Assembly (NCBI RefSeq): GCF_030273315.1
Contig: NZ_CP127174.1
Coordinates: forward strand, 1,984,001 to 2,048,000
Origin: Natrialbaceae archaeon AArc-T1-2
GTDB taxonomy: Archaea; Halobacteriota; Halobacteria; Halobacteriales; Natrialbaceae
Reading direction: 5' to 3'
DNA length: 64,000 bases
Under the pieces are notes generated by a model, which did not search any database, was not told the origin of the DNA, and worked only from the letters and a program-made list of their open reading frames with translations. Of the stretch, positions 54,448 to 62,823 are shown piece by piece. The number at the start of each line of letters is the position of its first letter. Position 1 is the first letter of the stretch. The position numbers and the translations under genes are program-made.

Positions 54448-54455
54448 CTTTTATA
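54448..54455. promoter_or_regulatory. Bidirectional TATA between two genes
   Basis: CTTTTATA reads as TATAAAAG on the minus strand. It could start the minus-strand gene near 54426 and the FttA mRNA near 54480. I see no other TATA-like site close to the fttA start. Confidence 0.45.
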
Positions 54456-54748
54456 CCACGCACGGAATAGGCTCGAGTAAGCGGGTTCTCCCTGGAATCT
54501 TCCCGCACGGACCAGGACACGAACGACCTGGAGGCGTGCCGGTTGGCACGAGCGACTCTCACACGATGATCCGGGACGAGAGACGAGATATGGCACTGAC
54601 CGCGTGGCCACCGGTGGTTCACGCGATCCGCCAGTTCGTCCCCTCGTCGATGCCGTCCTCGTTCGGGACGTCGGTCCCCGTGACCGTCGCTCGGGAGGCA
54701 CGTCCGTCCGTGGCCGGAACGGGTCCACGCGAGTGAACGCTTGCGACT
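54456..54748 (+). other. Long presumed 5' leader of fttA
   Basis: About 270 bases between the only visible TATA and the fttA start. It contains a 48-codon frame at 54590-54736 of uncertain value and a short stem GTGCC/GGCAC near 54537-54549. I found no known RNA family here. It may be an untranslated regulatory leader, or a closer promoter may exist that I cannot see. Confidence 0.35.
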
Positions 54749-56686
54749 ATGAGCACTGTAGAGCAGCAACTCGACGAACTGAAAGCAGAGATCACGAGTG
54801 AGCTACCGAGTGATATCTCGGTCTCCTCGGTGAAGTACGAGGGTCCCGAACTGGTAGTCTACACGCGCGACCCGAAGAAGTTCGCCCAGCAAGGCGACCT
54901 CATCCGGAAGCTCGCGAGCAAACTCCGGAAGCGCATCACCGTCCGCCCGGATCCGAGCGTTCTCTCGCGACCGAGCGAGGCTCGCGAGGAGATCATGGAC
55001 GTCATCCCCGAGGAGGCCGGCGTCACCGATCTGGACTTTCACGTCGATACCGGCGAGGTCGTCATCGAGGCCGAGAAGCCGGGGATGGTGATCGGCCGCC
55101 ACGGCTCGACGCTGCGTGAGATCACCAAAAGCGTCGGCTGGACGCCCGAAGTCGTCCGAACGCCGCCGATCGAATCGTCGACGGTCTCGAACGTCCGCAA
55201 CTTCCTCAAACAGGAGCGGGACGAACGACGAGATATTCTAGAGACGGTCGGCCGACAGATCCACCGCGAGGAGATGTCCGACGACGAGTACGTCCGGATC
55301 ACCACGCTGGGCTGTTGTCGCGAGGTCGGCCGGGCCTCCTTTATCCTCTCGACGCCCGAAACGCGCGTGCTTATCGACTGCGGTGACAAACCCGGCGCCG
55401 AAGGCGAAGTCCCGTACCTCCACGTCCCCGAAGCCCTCGGTGCGGGTGCCCAGAATCTGGACGCCGTCGTCCTCACCCACGCCCACCTCGATCACTCCGC
55501 ACTCATCCCCTTGCTCTTTAAGTACGGCTACGACGGACCGATCTACTGTACCGAGCCGACGCGGGATCTGATGGGGCTGTTGACGCTTGACTACTTAGAC
55601 GTCGCGGCAAAGGAAGGTCGGACGCCGCCGTACGATTCCGAGCAGGTCCGGGAAGCGATCAAACACACCATTCCGCTCGAGTACGGCGACGTCACCGACA
55701 TCGCGCCGGACGTCAAACTCACCTTCCACAACGCCGGTCACATCCTCGGCTCTGCCGTCTCGCACTTTCACATCGGCGACGGCCTCTACAACGTCGCCTT
55801 CTCCGGTGACATCCACTACGAGGACACCCGGCTGTTCAACGGCGCGGTCAACGACTTCCCGCGGGTCGAAACCCTCGTCCTCGAGTCGACCTACGGCGGA
55901 CGCAACGACTACCAGACCGACCAGGAAGACTCCGAGCGCAAGCTCAAGAAGGTCATCAGCGAGACCGCAGAGCGGGGTGGCAAGGTACTCATCCCCGCCT
56001 TCGCGGTCGGTCGCTCCCAGGAGATCATGCTCGTCCTGGAGGAGGCGATGCGCGAGGGTGAGATCCCCTCGATGCCGGTCCATCTGGACGGGATGATCTG
56101 GGAGGCGACGGCGATTCATACCACCTACCCCGAGTATCTGCGTGACGACCTCCGGGATCGGATCTTCCACGAGGACGAGAACCCGTTCCTCGCCGAGGAG
56201 TTCAACCACATCGACGGCGGCGAGGAAGAACGCCAGGAGGTCGCCGACGGCGGTCCCGCGATCATCCTCTCGACGTCGGGGATGGTCACTGGAGGTCCGA
56301 TCATGTCCTGGCTCGGCCACATCGGTCCCGACCCGGACTCGACGCTCGTCTTCGTCGGCTACCAGGCCCAGGGGACGCTCGGCCGGCGCATCCAGAACGG
56401 CTGGGACGAGATCCCCACGAGCGAGGTCGGCCACGGCGGTCCCAACGGCAACGGCCGCGGCACCCTGACGCTCAACGTCGACGTCGAGACCGTCGACGGC
56501 TTCTCCGGCCACGCCGACCGCGCCGGCCTCGAGAACTTCGTGAAGACGATGAACCCCCGCCCTGAGAAGGTGCTGTGTGTCCACGGCGACGAACGCTCGA
56601 CGCAGGACCTCTCCTCGGCGCTGTACCACGAGTACGATATGCGGACGTTCGCGCCGAAGAACCTCGAGACGTTCCGCTTCCTCTAA
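54749..56686 (+). CDS. fttA: Archaeal transcription termination factor FttA (aCPSF1)
   Basis: A 645-residue beta-CASP RNase. Residues 1-170 hold two KH-like domains ('MVIGRHGSTLREITKSVGW' near 112). The metallo-beta-lactamase core has 'LIDCGDKPGAE', 'VLTHAHLDHSALIPLLFKYGY', 'FHNAGHILGSAVSHFHIG', 'FSGDIHYEDTRLF' and 'LESTYGGR'. The beta-CASP part carries 'IPAFAVGRSQEIMLVL', 'ILSTSGMVTGGP' and 'VDGFSGHADRAGL'. FttA cleaves nascent RNA and ends transcription in archaea, acting at U-rich 3' ends. It is followed by an elaborate set of stem-loops. Confidence 0.96.
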   Translation: MSTVEQQLDELKAEITSELPSDISVSSVKYEGPELVVYTRDPKKFAQQGDLIRKLASKLRKRITVRPDPSVLSRPSEAREEIMDVIPEEAGVTDLDFHVDTGEVVIEAEKPGMVIGRHGSTLREITKSVGWTPEVVRTPPIESSTVSNVRNFLKQERDERRDILETVGRQIHREEMSDDEYVRITTLGCCREVGRASFILSTPETRVLIDCGDKPGAEGEVPYLHVPEALGAGAQNLDAVVLTHAHLDHSALIPLLFKYGYDGPIYCTEPTRDLMGLLTLDYLDVAAKEGRTPPYDSEQVREAIKHTIPLEYGDVTDIAPDVKLTFHNAGHILGSAVSHFHIGDGLYNVAFSGDIHYEDTRLFNGAVNDFPRVETLVLESTYGGRNDYQTDQEDSERKLKKVISETAERGGKVLIPAFAVGRSQEIMLVLEEAMREGEIPSMPVHLDGMIWEATAIHTTYPEYLRDDLRDRIFHEDENPFLAEEFNHIDGGEEERQEVADGGPAIILSTSGMVTGGPIMSWLGHIGPDPDSTLVFVGYQAQGTLGRRIQNGWDEIPTSEVGHGGPNGNGRGTLTLNVDVETVDGFSGHADRAGLENFVKTMNPRPEKVLCVHGDERSTQDLSSALYHEYDMRTFAPKNLETFRFL

Positions 56687-56697
56687 AGAAAGCCCTC

Positions 56698-56841
56698 AGC
56701 GCGCCCTGGCGGGCGCGCTTCGCCCTTTTCATGTCCGCCAGGACCGCAACGCAACGCGGCGCGCGGGTTGCGCGCCGCGTGAACGGCCTGTCCTTCCCCG
56801 GTCACTCGCGGCCGCTTAGCTTATCCGCGGCCGCGAGTGAC
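56698..56841. terminator. Three consecutive perfect stem-loops after fttA
   Basis: Stem 1: 56698-56706 with 56711-56719 (nine base pairs, loop of four), then a C/T-rich run ending TTTT. Stem 2: 56754-56764 with 56770-56780 (eleven pairs). Stem 3: 56801-56815 with 56827-56841 (fifteen pairs). They separate the convergent fttA and nth genes and may stop transcription from both sides. Confidence 0.65.
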
Positions 56842-56876
56842 GGCCACGTGGCTGGTCGGTCGGCAGAAACATCCGT

Positions 56877-57707
56877 TTATTCCGCTTCGGGGGCGTCGGC
56901 CGGGTCGACGACCTCGCCCGTCTCGGGGTAGACCCCGACCTGGTCACAGCGGTCGGCGAGCGGACAGGCCTCGGGGTCCTCGAGGCAGGCCGGCTTGCGT
57001 GCCGTACAGTACTCTCTCCCGAACTGGATCGTCGCCGTGTGGCCGAAGCCACACTTCGCGGCGGGAACGTCACGCTCGAGGACGGCCCGTACCTCCTCGT
57101 GATCGGCGTCGGGCGGGGCGATCCCCATGCGACGGTAGATCCGGTGAACGTGGGTGTCGACGGGGAAGACGCCGGATTGCCCGCCGGCGAACAGCAACAC
57201 GCAGTCGGCAGTCTTGGGGCCGACGCCGTGGATCGAGAGGAGGGTCTGGCGGACCTTCTCGGGCGCTTCCTCGGTGACGTACTTGTCGAAGCCGGCCGCG
57301 GAGTCGAACTCCTCGAGAATCCACGTGGCCGCTTCCTGGATCATTTCGGACTTCTGATTGTAGAGGCCGGCCGCGCTGATCGTCTCGGCGAGTTCGTCGC
57401 GGTCGGCCACCGCGAGCGCCGCGGCGAGGTCGCGGTCGGGCTCGTCGTAGCGTTCGCACAGCCCGTCGTAGGCGGGCTGGCTCGCGACGTCGCTCGTGTT
57501 CTGGCTAAGGATCGTCCGGACGAGACAGGGGAAGGCGTCTCGGCCGCCGTAGGTCTTCTCCCAGTACACAAATATATCTTCTATACCTTCTATAGATGTA
57601 TCCTGGCCAGGCTCGACACCGATGTTCTCGCTCGGGAACGGCGAGTATTCCTCTGCGTAGACATCCCAGAGACAGTCCACCACCTGTTCAGCCCGCGATT
57701 GAGACAT
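56877..57707 (-). CDS. nth: Endonuclease III (DNA glycosylase/AP lyase)
   Basis: 276 residues from ATG 57707. The helix-hairpin-helix 'LLSIHGVGPKTADCVLLFAGGQSGVFPVDTHVHRIYRRMG' contains the catalytic Lys-Asp pair. The C-terminal [4Fe-4S] cluster is formed by the four cysteines of 'YCTARKPACLEDPEACPLADRC'. Residues 25-50 ('ENIGVEPGQDTSIEGIEDIFVYWEK') use several ATA codons and are locally AT-rich, possibly a small insert. It repairs oxidised pyrimidines. Confidence 0.94.
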   Translation of the reverse strand: MSQSRAEQVVDCLWDVYAEEYSPFPSENIGVEPGQDTSIEGIEDIFVYWEKTYGGRDAFPCLVRTILSQNTSDVASQPAYDGLCERYDEPDRDLAAALAVADRDELAETISAAGLYNQKSEMIQEAATWILEEFDSAAGFDKYVTEEAPEKVRQTLLSIHGVGPKTADCVLLFAGGQSGVFPVDTHVHRIYRRMGIAPPDADHEEVRAVLERDVPAAKCGFGHTATIQFGREYCTARKPACLEDPEACPLADRCDQVGVYPETGEVVDPADAPEAE

Positions 57708-57720
57708 TACCGTGAGAGTT

Positions 57721-57812
57721 GGTCGTGGTTCACCAAGAGGACCGTGGTTCCACGGGAAGAAGCCTCGGGGCTTGATCCCGAGGCGGTTCACCCGAAGCCA
57801 ACACCCTTCTGA
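57721..57812 (+). pseudogene. Relic of an IS1341-type (TnpB) transposon right end
   Basis: The plus frame reads 'FTKRTVVPREEASGLDPEAVHPKP' to a TGA at 57810-57812. That resembles the last residues of haloarchaeal IS200/IS605-type TnpB genes, whose 3' ends overlap a guide-type RNA. A stem-loop CCTCGGG/CCCGAGG (57763-57769 with 57777-57783) sits where that RNA's terminal hairpin is expected. The rest of the gene is absent, replaced by nth. Identification is by recalled pattern. Confidence 0.45.
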
Positions 57813-58058
57813 AGTATTCTGCTGATGGCTGGTTGCGTTCCAGCTGGATGGCCGGCGGCCGATCAACCCAACATCTCTAACCACATACTATTCTATTTCT
57901 ACATTACATGAGTTAAAATCATTAGACTTAAGTCATTTCAATAACGACACAACCCCGTCGATCGCAGTTTAACGGGGGGTACGACGTTCAGTGGTCAGGG
58001 GTCCCGTATTCGGGTTGTCCGATCGACGAAATCGAAAACTGCGGAGCAAGCTGCAGCT

Positions 58059-58811
58059 ATGGCAACAGACAAAGAGTCACATCAAACGGCGGCGACAGAA
58101 TCGCGGACGGAGAACGACCGTACTGCGACGGGGACGGCAGACCAAGGACGACAGCACCACGTTTCGAGGCGACGCGTGTTGATCGGTGCCGGAACCACCG
58201 GTGCACTCGTGCTCGGGGCTGGCACAGCCAGCGCGAACGCTCCCACCGAAGGGGCCAACGTGACGATCGGGACACAGTGCACGAGTGGAACGCACGTTAC
58301 CATCAATCGCGTGTTCATGTCCGACGGCGGCTACGTATCGATTCACGACACCCGCCGATTGCACAACATTGGCGGGCCGGAAAGGTTTGACATGAACGAT
58401 CCGGATCTTGATCCGATCAACGCCAGCCTGATCGGGATCACACCGTTGATGGAACCCGGCGGCTACAACGACATCGAGGTGCCGCTGCTCGACACCGTGG
58501 ATCACGGTGGCACGATCCCGGCTAGTCCGATGTCACGCGATTGCGGCGAGTACGCGTTCAAGCAGAACGCTCACGGACTCGCCGAAGGACAACCGCTGTT
58601 CGCGATTCCTCATCGAAACGATCCGAAAACAGGCGACGATTTCGTCACCACCGATCCCGCGTATCGTGAACCCGAACACAATCACACGCTCGGTCACGAT
58701 GGGCTGTCGATCGTTCACGATATCGCAGCGGTCCACCACGAAGACGATCTGCAACCGCATCGGTCGTCGGTGCATCAGACCGTCGCCGAGATCCGCCGCG
58801 AGTTCAGTTGA
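58059..58811 (+). CDS. Tat-exported DUF7282-like protein
   Basis: A 250-residue protein with a long N-terminal extension and a Tat motif 'SRRRVLIGAGTTGALVLGAGTASA' near 37-60; there is no lipobox. The mature domain has 'VTINRVFMSDGGYVSIHD', 'DPINASLIGITPLMEPGGYNDIEVPLLDTVDHGGTIPASPMSRD' and 'LFAIPHRNDPKTGDDFVTTDPAYREP', which fits DUF7282, a beta-sandwich family common in haloarchaeal exported proteins. The His-rich tail ('HDIAAVHHEDDLQPHRSSVH') is unusual. Function unknown. The 350 bases upstream are AT-rich and contain transposon debris. Confidence 0.78.
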   Translation: MATDKESHQTAATESRTENDRTATGTADQGRQHHVSRRRVLIGAGTTGALVLGAGTASANAPTEGANVTIGTQCTSGTHVTINRVFMSDGGYVSIHDTRRLHNIGGPERFDMNDPDLDPINASLIGITPLMEPGGYNDIEVPLLDTVDHGGTIPASPMSRDCGEYAFKQNAHGLAEGQPLFAIPHRNDPKTGDDFVTTDPAYREPEHNHTLGHDGLSIVHDIAAVHHEDDLQPHRSSVHQTVAEIRREFS

Positions 58812-58824
58812 TCGGGATGGTCCG

Positions 58825-59085
58825 TCATATCGCTACTGGAGTGTAGACGCACCGTTTGAACCGACTGTACAGGTATTCGTCCGTGTCTTCGAAGCAGTCG
58901 ATATCGTCGTCGCGGATGTAGGTATAGGACTGGCCGCTGTGGTCTTGGATGTCTTCGAGGTGCGCGTCCGCCCAGTATTCCTCGCGGAGAAGGCGCTGGG
59001 TGTGTTTTGCGGTGAAGTGTTGGAGACGATTGTACGCCTCGTGGTAGTCGTCGGGGACGTGGAACTGGTGGGTGAGTTGCGTCAT
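58825..59085 (-). CDS. Truncated mobile-element protein, possible TnpB N-terminal fragment
   Basis: 86 residues, overlapping the DUF2080 stop by four bases (ATGA). The sequence 'HVPDDYHEAYNRLQHFTAKHTQRLLREEYWAD ... DHSGQSYTYIRDDDIDCFEDTDEYLYSRFKRCVY' fits the N-terminus of a longer protein. In haloarchaea a TnpB-family endonuclease often directly follows a DUF2080 gene. The frame stops at the point where the divergent DUF7282-like gene ends, so the rest has been lost. Confidence 0.5.
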   Translation of the reverse strand: MTQLTHQFHVPDDYHEAYNRLQHFTAKHTQRLLREEYWADAHLEDIQDHSGQSYTYIRDDDIDCFEDTDEYLYSRFKRCVYTPVAI

Positions 59086-59237
59086 TCCTCGCCGTCTTGT
59101 TGGGGGTCGGTAGTGCGGACGACTTTGACTTCGGCGCCGAGCCAGTCCTTCGGAACGAGGACGTGTGCTCCGTTCCCGACACGGGTAACGTCACCTTCCA
59201 CAACTTCGTGTCCGTGAATTTCGAACCGATCTTCCAT
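59082..59237 (-). CDS. DUF2080 family transposon-associated protein
   Basis: 51 residues from ATG 59237: 'MEDRFEIHGHEVVEGDVTRV' then 'GNGAHVLVPKDWLGAEVKVVR'. This is the standard DUF2080 pattern, an AbrB-like swapped-hairpin protein found with haloarchaeal transposons. It overlaps the next gene by four bases. AT-rich sequence at 59240-59260 precedes it. It sits against the 3' end of a PQQ lipoprotein gene whose last residues look replaced. Confidence 0.82.
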   Translation of the reverse strand: MEDRFEIHGHEVVEGDVTRVGNGAHVLVPKDWLGAEVKVVRTTDPQQDGEE

Positions 59238-59245
59238 ACCCTGAG

Positions 59246-60505
59246 TTATAACTTAAAGCTGCTCTTGGGGTTGCGGGAAGCTACTGAAGATTGCTGATTA
59301 CTGCCAAATGTAACAACAGTTACGAACCCTCTCTCCGACGAACTCGTCAGGAGCACGTCGTCGATGGCGCCGAGGTGGAACCCGTAGTCGTGGTGGGACT
59401 CGTCGTACAGCAGTTCGCCGTCTGCCGCCGCAAGCCCGTAGAGGCTGCCATCGTTGCCGCTGGCCCACAGGACGTCCCCACTCGAGACGAAGCCACCGTT
59501 ACGGACGTTCTCGATCGGGAGGCGCGACTCCCAGCGCTGCTCGCCGGTCCCACGGTCGAGCGCGGTGACGTAGCCGGCGTGGTCGATGCCGTAAACCGAC
59601 GCGTCGTCGGCAGCGAGCGATCCGATCGGCCGCTCTCGATCTTCGATCCACTCGATCTCGCCCGTAGCGAGGTCGACGCGTTCGATTCCCGCCAACGTCG
59701 CACAGCACAGCACGTCGTCGGTCGGGCTGGCGTGTGGTGGAAGGGCCGTAACGTCGACGGTTCCCGTCTGGGATCCGCTCTCGGGATCGAACTCGAGGAG
59801 GCCATCGTCGGTCGAGACGAACAGCGTCTCGTCGTGGGCGAGGATGTGCTGAATGCGAACGTCCTCGAGGGATTCCTCCCACCGTGATTCGCCGGTGTCG
59901 ACCTCGAGTGCCCGAAGCACCCACGGCTCGTCGTCGCTGCCGCTCCCGACGTCGATCGCGGCCACGACGACGTCGGCAACGGTCGTGGCCGAGAGAGGCC
60001 TGACGTACTCCGGCGGACGCTCGACGGCGTCTTCCCACTCGAGTGTGCCCGTTTCGCGGTCGAAGGCGTAGAGTGTGGCCCGCTCGTCACGTCCAGTGTC
60101 CACTCCGCCCTCGAGCCCACCCGCGAAGACCCGATCGGGGCTGAACGCGACACAGGAGCCGCCGACTTCACTGCCAGCCAGCAGCGTCGACGGAACGAGG
60201 GAGACGTCGTCTCCGACCGAGTCGCTCTCCCACTCGAGCGTGCCATCCGGCCCGACGGCCTGCAGTCGATGGTCGACGAACCCCCAGAACGATCCCTCGT
60301 GGCTGAACGTGGCCCGGAGCCGATCCTCCAGTGTGAACGCCTCCGTGAGGGTGACGCTCTGGACGCCCTCCGATGGTGCGGTCTCTGCTGGTGGCTCGTC
60401 CTCGGTCTCGTCACCGCTCCCGTCGCCGGTTTCGGCCTCCTGTAACTGGAGGCAGCCAGCCGAGAGGGCAACTCCCGTCACTGCACAGAATGACCGCCGG
60501 TCCAT
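59246..60505 (-). CDS. PQQ-like beta-propeller lipoprotein (CLQLQE type), altered C-terminus
   Basis: 419 residues. The leader 'MDRRSFCAVTGVALSAGC' carries lipid Cys18. PQQ blades follow ('LYAFDRETGTLEWEDAV', 'ALEVDTGESRWEES', 'LLEFDPESGSQTGTV', 'VTALDRGTGEQRWES'). The protein should end soon after 'LLTSSSERGFV', as relatives do, but runs on into 'VTFGSNQQSSVASRNPKSSF' encoded by AT-richer DNA. This marks the junction with the DUF2080 element near 59315-59330. It is the downstream member of a pair, 48 bases after its partner. Confidence 0.82.
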   Translation of the reverse strand: MDRRSFCAVTGVALSAGCLQLQEAETGDGSGDETEDEPPAETAPSEGVQSVTLTEAFTLEDRLRATFSHEGSFWGFVDHRLQAVGPDGTLEWESDSVGDDVSLVPSTLLAGSEVGGSCVAFSPDRVFAGGLEGGVDTGRDERATLYAFDRETGTLEWEDAVERPPEYVRPLSATTVADVVVAAIDVGSGSDDEPWVLRALEVDTGESRWEESLEDVRIQHILAHDETLFVSTDDGLLEFDPESGSQTGTVDVTALPPHASPTDDVLCCATLAGIERVDLATGEIEWIEDRERPIGSLAADDASVYGIDHAGYVTALDRGTGEQRWESRLPIENVRNGGFVSSGDVLWASGNDGSLYGLAAADGELLYDESHHDYGFHLGAIDDVLLTSSSERGFVTVVTFGSNQQSSVASRNPKSSFKL

Positions 60506-60553
60506 ACGAGAACTCGTTACCCTGGTGACCTAACGGTACTGGTTACAGTCGGG

Positions 60554-61834
60554 TCAGGCCGATCTCACCCGGTAGGCCTGCCCGCTCTCGCCGATCAACA
60601 CAGTCCCGTCGATGGCGGCGATGGTCACTTCGTTGTAGGCCGTCGAGGAATCGAGCCCCTCGCGGTAGTCTTCCCGGTACCGGACCGTTCCGTCGTCGCG
60701 CTCGAGTGCGTAGATCGTTCCGAGGTCGTCGGTCGCCCAGACGAACTCCCCGACGGTCGGTCGCGTGTCGATCCGGCCGGCGAGTCGCGGCGATTCCCAC
60801 AGCAGCGTTCCGTCCGCGGCGTCGTAGGCGTGGACGAACCCACCCTCGGATCCAGCGTAGATGACGCCGTCGACGAGCGCCGTCGGACTCACCGCGGTCC
60901 GCTCGAGGTCCTGTTCCCAGGCGAGATCGAACGAGGACCGCTCGAGTGCGGTGAGTCGATCACCGTTGTCCGTTCGCAGATACACCAGCGAGTCGTTGCT
61001 GGAGTGCGCTTCTCGCACGACGGGGTCGAGATCGATGGTCTCGACGAGCGACCCGTCCGCGAGGTCGTACACGCCGACTGCGAGTTCGTCTGTCGCGATC
61101 ACCAGGCCGTCGCCGGCGACGAGGTTGCGGACGTTCCACGGGCCGTCGCCGTCGTCTTCGAGCCGGATCGTCCAGCGCGTCTCGCCATCGTACTCGAGCG
61201 CGCGCACTAACCAGATGTCGTTCTCGGGGTCGGACCCGTAGTAGACGACGCCGTCGGCTGTGCCGGTGAGATGCCGAATACTGACTGATTCGTCCGGCTC
61301 GTGTTCGAAACGGGTCGAGCCGCCGTCGTATTCGTAGGCGAAGACGCGACCGGCATGGTCGCCGTGGGGGAGCGTCCCGACGTAGCGGACGTCGTCCAGA
61401 ACGGAAACCCCGTCTTGGTTGCCACTGCCGCCCGGGAGGGCGTAGGAGTGATCGTCCCTCTCTAGCGGTGCCGCCTCCCACTGAACCCCACCGTCTGCGT
61501 CGAGCGCGGTCAATTGCCGCTCTCCGACCTGTGTTAAAAACTGGCCGTCGTGGGTAACGACGCTCGAGCCGAAGCGGTCCACCTCCCAGGCGGGCTCGAG
61601 GTGCAGTTCCTCGACGACTTCGACGCCGTCGTCACTCTCGGCGTCGGTGTCCGGGGTCTCCCCGCCTCCGTCGCCGGGTTCCTCGGCTGGCTCGCCGTCC
61701 TCCGCCGCTTCTCCCTCCTCGAGCAGCGGTTGCATACAGCCTGCGAGTCCGATACCGCCCACGGCTGCGCCCGATCGGAGCAGTCTCCGCCTGCCGACGG
61801 CTCGAGGCCTCGACGCTCGTCCCCGCTCGTTCAT
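60554..61834 (-). CDS. PQQ-like beta-propeller lipoprotein (CMQPLLE type)
   Basis: 426 residues from ATG 61834; ATG 61846 is an alternative. The Tat motif RRR (15-17) and lipobox LAGC with Cys33 are followed by an acidic Gly/Glu spacer. Blades then follow ('ALDADGGVQWEAAPL', 'ALEYDGETRWTI', 'VYDLADGSLVETIDL', 'AYDAADGTLLWESP', 'ALERDDGTVRYRED'). Its 'CMQPLLEEGEA' context matches the gene at 19374-20618. A GAGGGGG run precedes ATG 61834. Confidence 0.83.
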   Translation of the reverse strand: MNERGRASRPRAVGRRRLLRSGAAVGGIGLAGCMQPLLEEGEAAEDGEPAEEPGDGGGETPDTDAESDDGVEVVEELHLEPAWEVDRFGSSVVTHDGQFLTQVGERQLTALDADGGVQWEAAPLERDDHSYALPGGSGNQDGVSVLDDVRYVGTLPHGDHAGRVFAYEYDGGSTRFEHEPDESVSIRHLTGTADGVVYYGSDPENDIWLVRALEYDGETRWTIRLEDDGDGPWNVRNLVAGDGLVIATDELAVGVYDLADGSLVETIDLDPVVREAHSSNDSLVYLRTDNGDRLTALERSSFDLAWEQDLERTAVSPTALVDGVIYAGSEGGFVHAYDAADGTLLWESPRLAGRIDTRPTVGEFVWATDDLGTIYALERDDGTVRYREDYREGLDSSTAYNEVTIAAIDGTVLIGESGQAYRVRSA

Positions 61835-61959
61835 ACCCCCTCGCATGGTCGGCCACACGAAAAACATATCGTGAATCAGGAATTCAGCAAACGGTCGATA
61901 TGGCGATCCGGATGCTCGACACGGGCGGACACCGTCCACCGGTTGCATCGACCGATACG

Positions 61960-61968
61960 TTTACTTTA
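61960..61968 (+). promoter_or_regulatory. TATA element for the Yip1-like gene
   Basis: TTTACTTTA, centred 29 bases before ATG 61993, placed for a leaderless transcript. Confidence 0.5.
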
Positions 61969-61992
61969 GACACTTACTATCGATCCGATACG

Positions 61993-62823
61993 ATGGCGGG
62001 ATCGTCCTTCCGGTTCGCCCGGTACGGGTACAGTGCACTCTTTGACCCGTCTGACATCGTCTCGGCGAACGTCGAGGTGTACGGCCAGACGCGTCGAACG
62101 CGGCTCTATGAGGCGCTCCGTCTCGTCACGTTCTACCTCTTCAATCTCTTCTTGTACGCCGTCCCGATCACTTACGCGGGGTTCGGCGCGACCGGAGAAG
62201 TGGGCGCTCCCCCGGCGGTCGTCGAGAGCGTCGCCGTCTCCGTCGGCACCGATCCCGTCTCGGGCTGGCAGTTCCTCCTCGCGCTGGTCCAGAACTGCAC
62301 GTTCCTCTTTGCGGCCTCCGCGCTCACCTTCCTCACCTTCCACGTGGCCGTCTGGCTCACGCGCAACTCGAGTGGCGTCCTCCAGTCGATCCACACGGTC
62401 GTCTACTCGACCGGCATCTACCTCGCGGCGATTTTCAGCGTCACCTGGTACCTCTCGACGTCGCCGGCGATCTCCGTTGCAGACGACTGGCTTATCTGGG
62501 TCCAGGCGGAGTTCATCTACGCCGTCATTGACGCCACCGGAACGAACCTCGAATTGCCCAGCGGCCGACCCGAGCCGGTCGATCTCACCGAGATTACCCG
62601 GTCGGGGGTCGTCGCACTGACCGGCCTGTTCGTTGCTGCGCTGTACTACTTCTATTCACTGTACCTCGGTGCCCGCCACAACCACCACTCGAGCCGTTCC
62701 GCGAGCCTGCTCGCGGTCGGCTTCGTCGTCGCCTCGCCGATCCTGTTCGTCCTCGGCTCCATCGCCATCGCCCTCTTCCTCGACGGTGCCATCGTCGCGC
62801 ACACGACGCCCATTCTACTATGA
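61993..62823 (+). CDS. Yip1-like integral membrane protein
   Basis: 276 residues from ATG 61993. The short N-terminal part ('RYGYSALFDPSDIVSANVEVYGQTRRTRLYEALRLVTFYLFNLFLYAV') is followed by five to six membrane segments, with a loop containing 'NSSGVLQSIHTVVYSTGIYLA'. The start and helix layout resemble haloarchaeal Yip1/YIF1 domain proteins. The role is unknown and may be in membrane organisation. It is translationally coupled with the PH-domain gene (four-base overlap). Confidence 0.8.
   Translation: MAGSSFRFARYGYSALFDPSDIVSANVEVYGQTRRTRLYEALRLVTFYLFNLFLYAVPITYAGFGATGEVGAPPAVVESVAVSVGTDPVSGWQFLLALVQNCTFLFAASALTFLTFHVAVWLTRNSSGVLQSIHTVVYSTGIYLAAIFSVTWYLSTSPAISVADDWLIWVQAEFIYAVIDATGTNLELPSGRPEPVDLTEITRSGVVALTGLFVAALYYFYSLYLGARHNHHSSRSASLLAVGFVVASPILFVLGSIAIALFLDGAIVAHTTPILL

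Noticed and set aside
54590-54736. 48-codon frame in the fttA leader
   Set aside because: No ribosome site and no recognisable family; kept only as a note in the leader entry.
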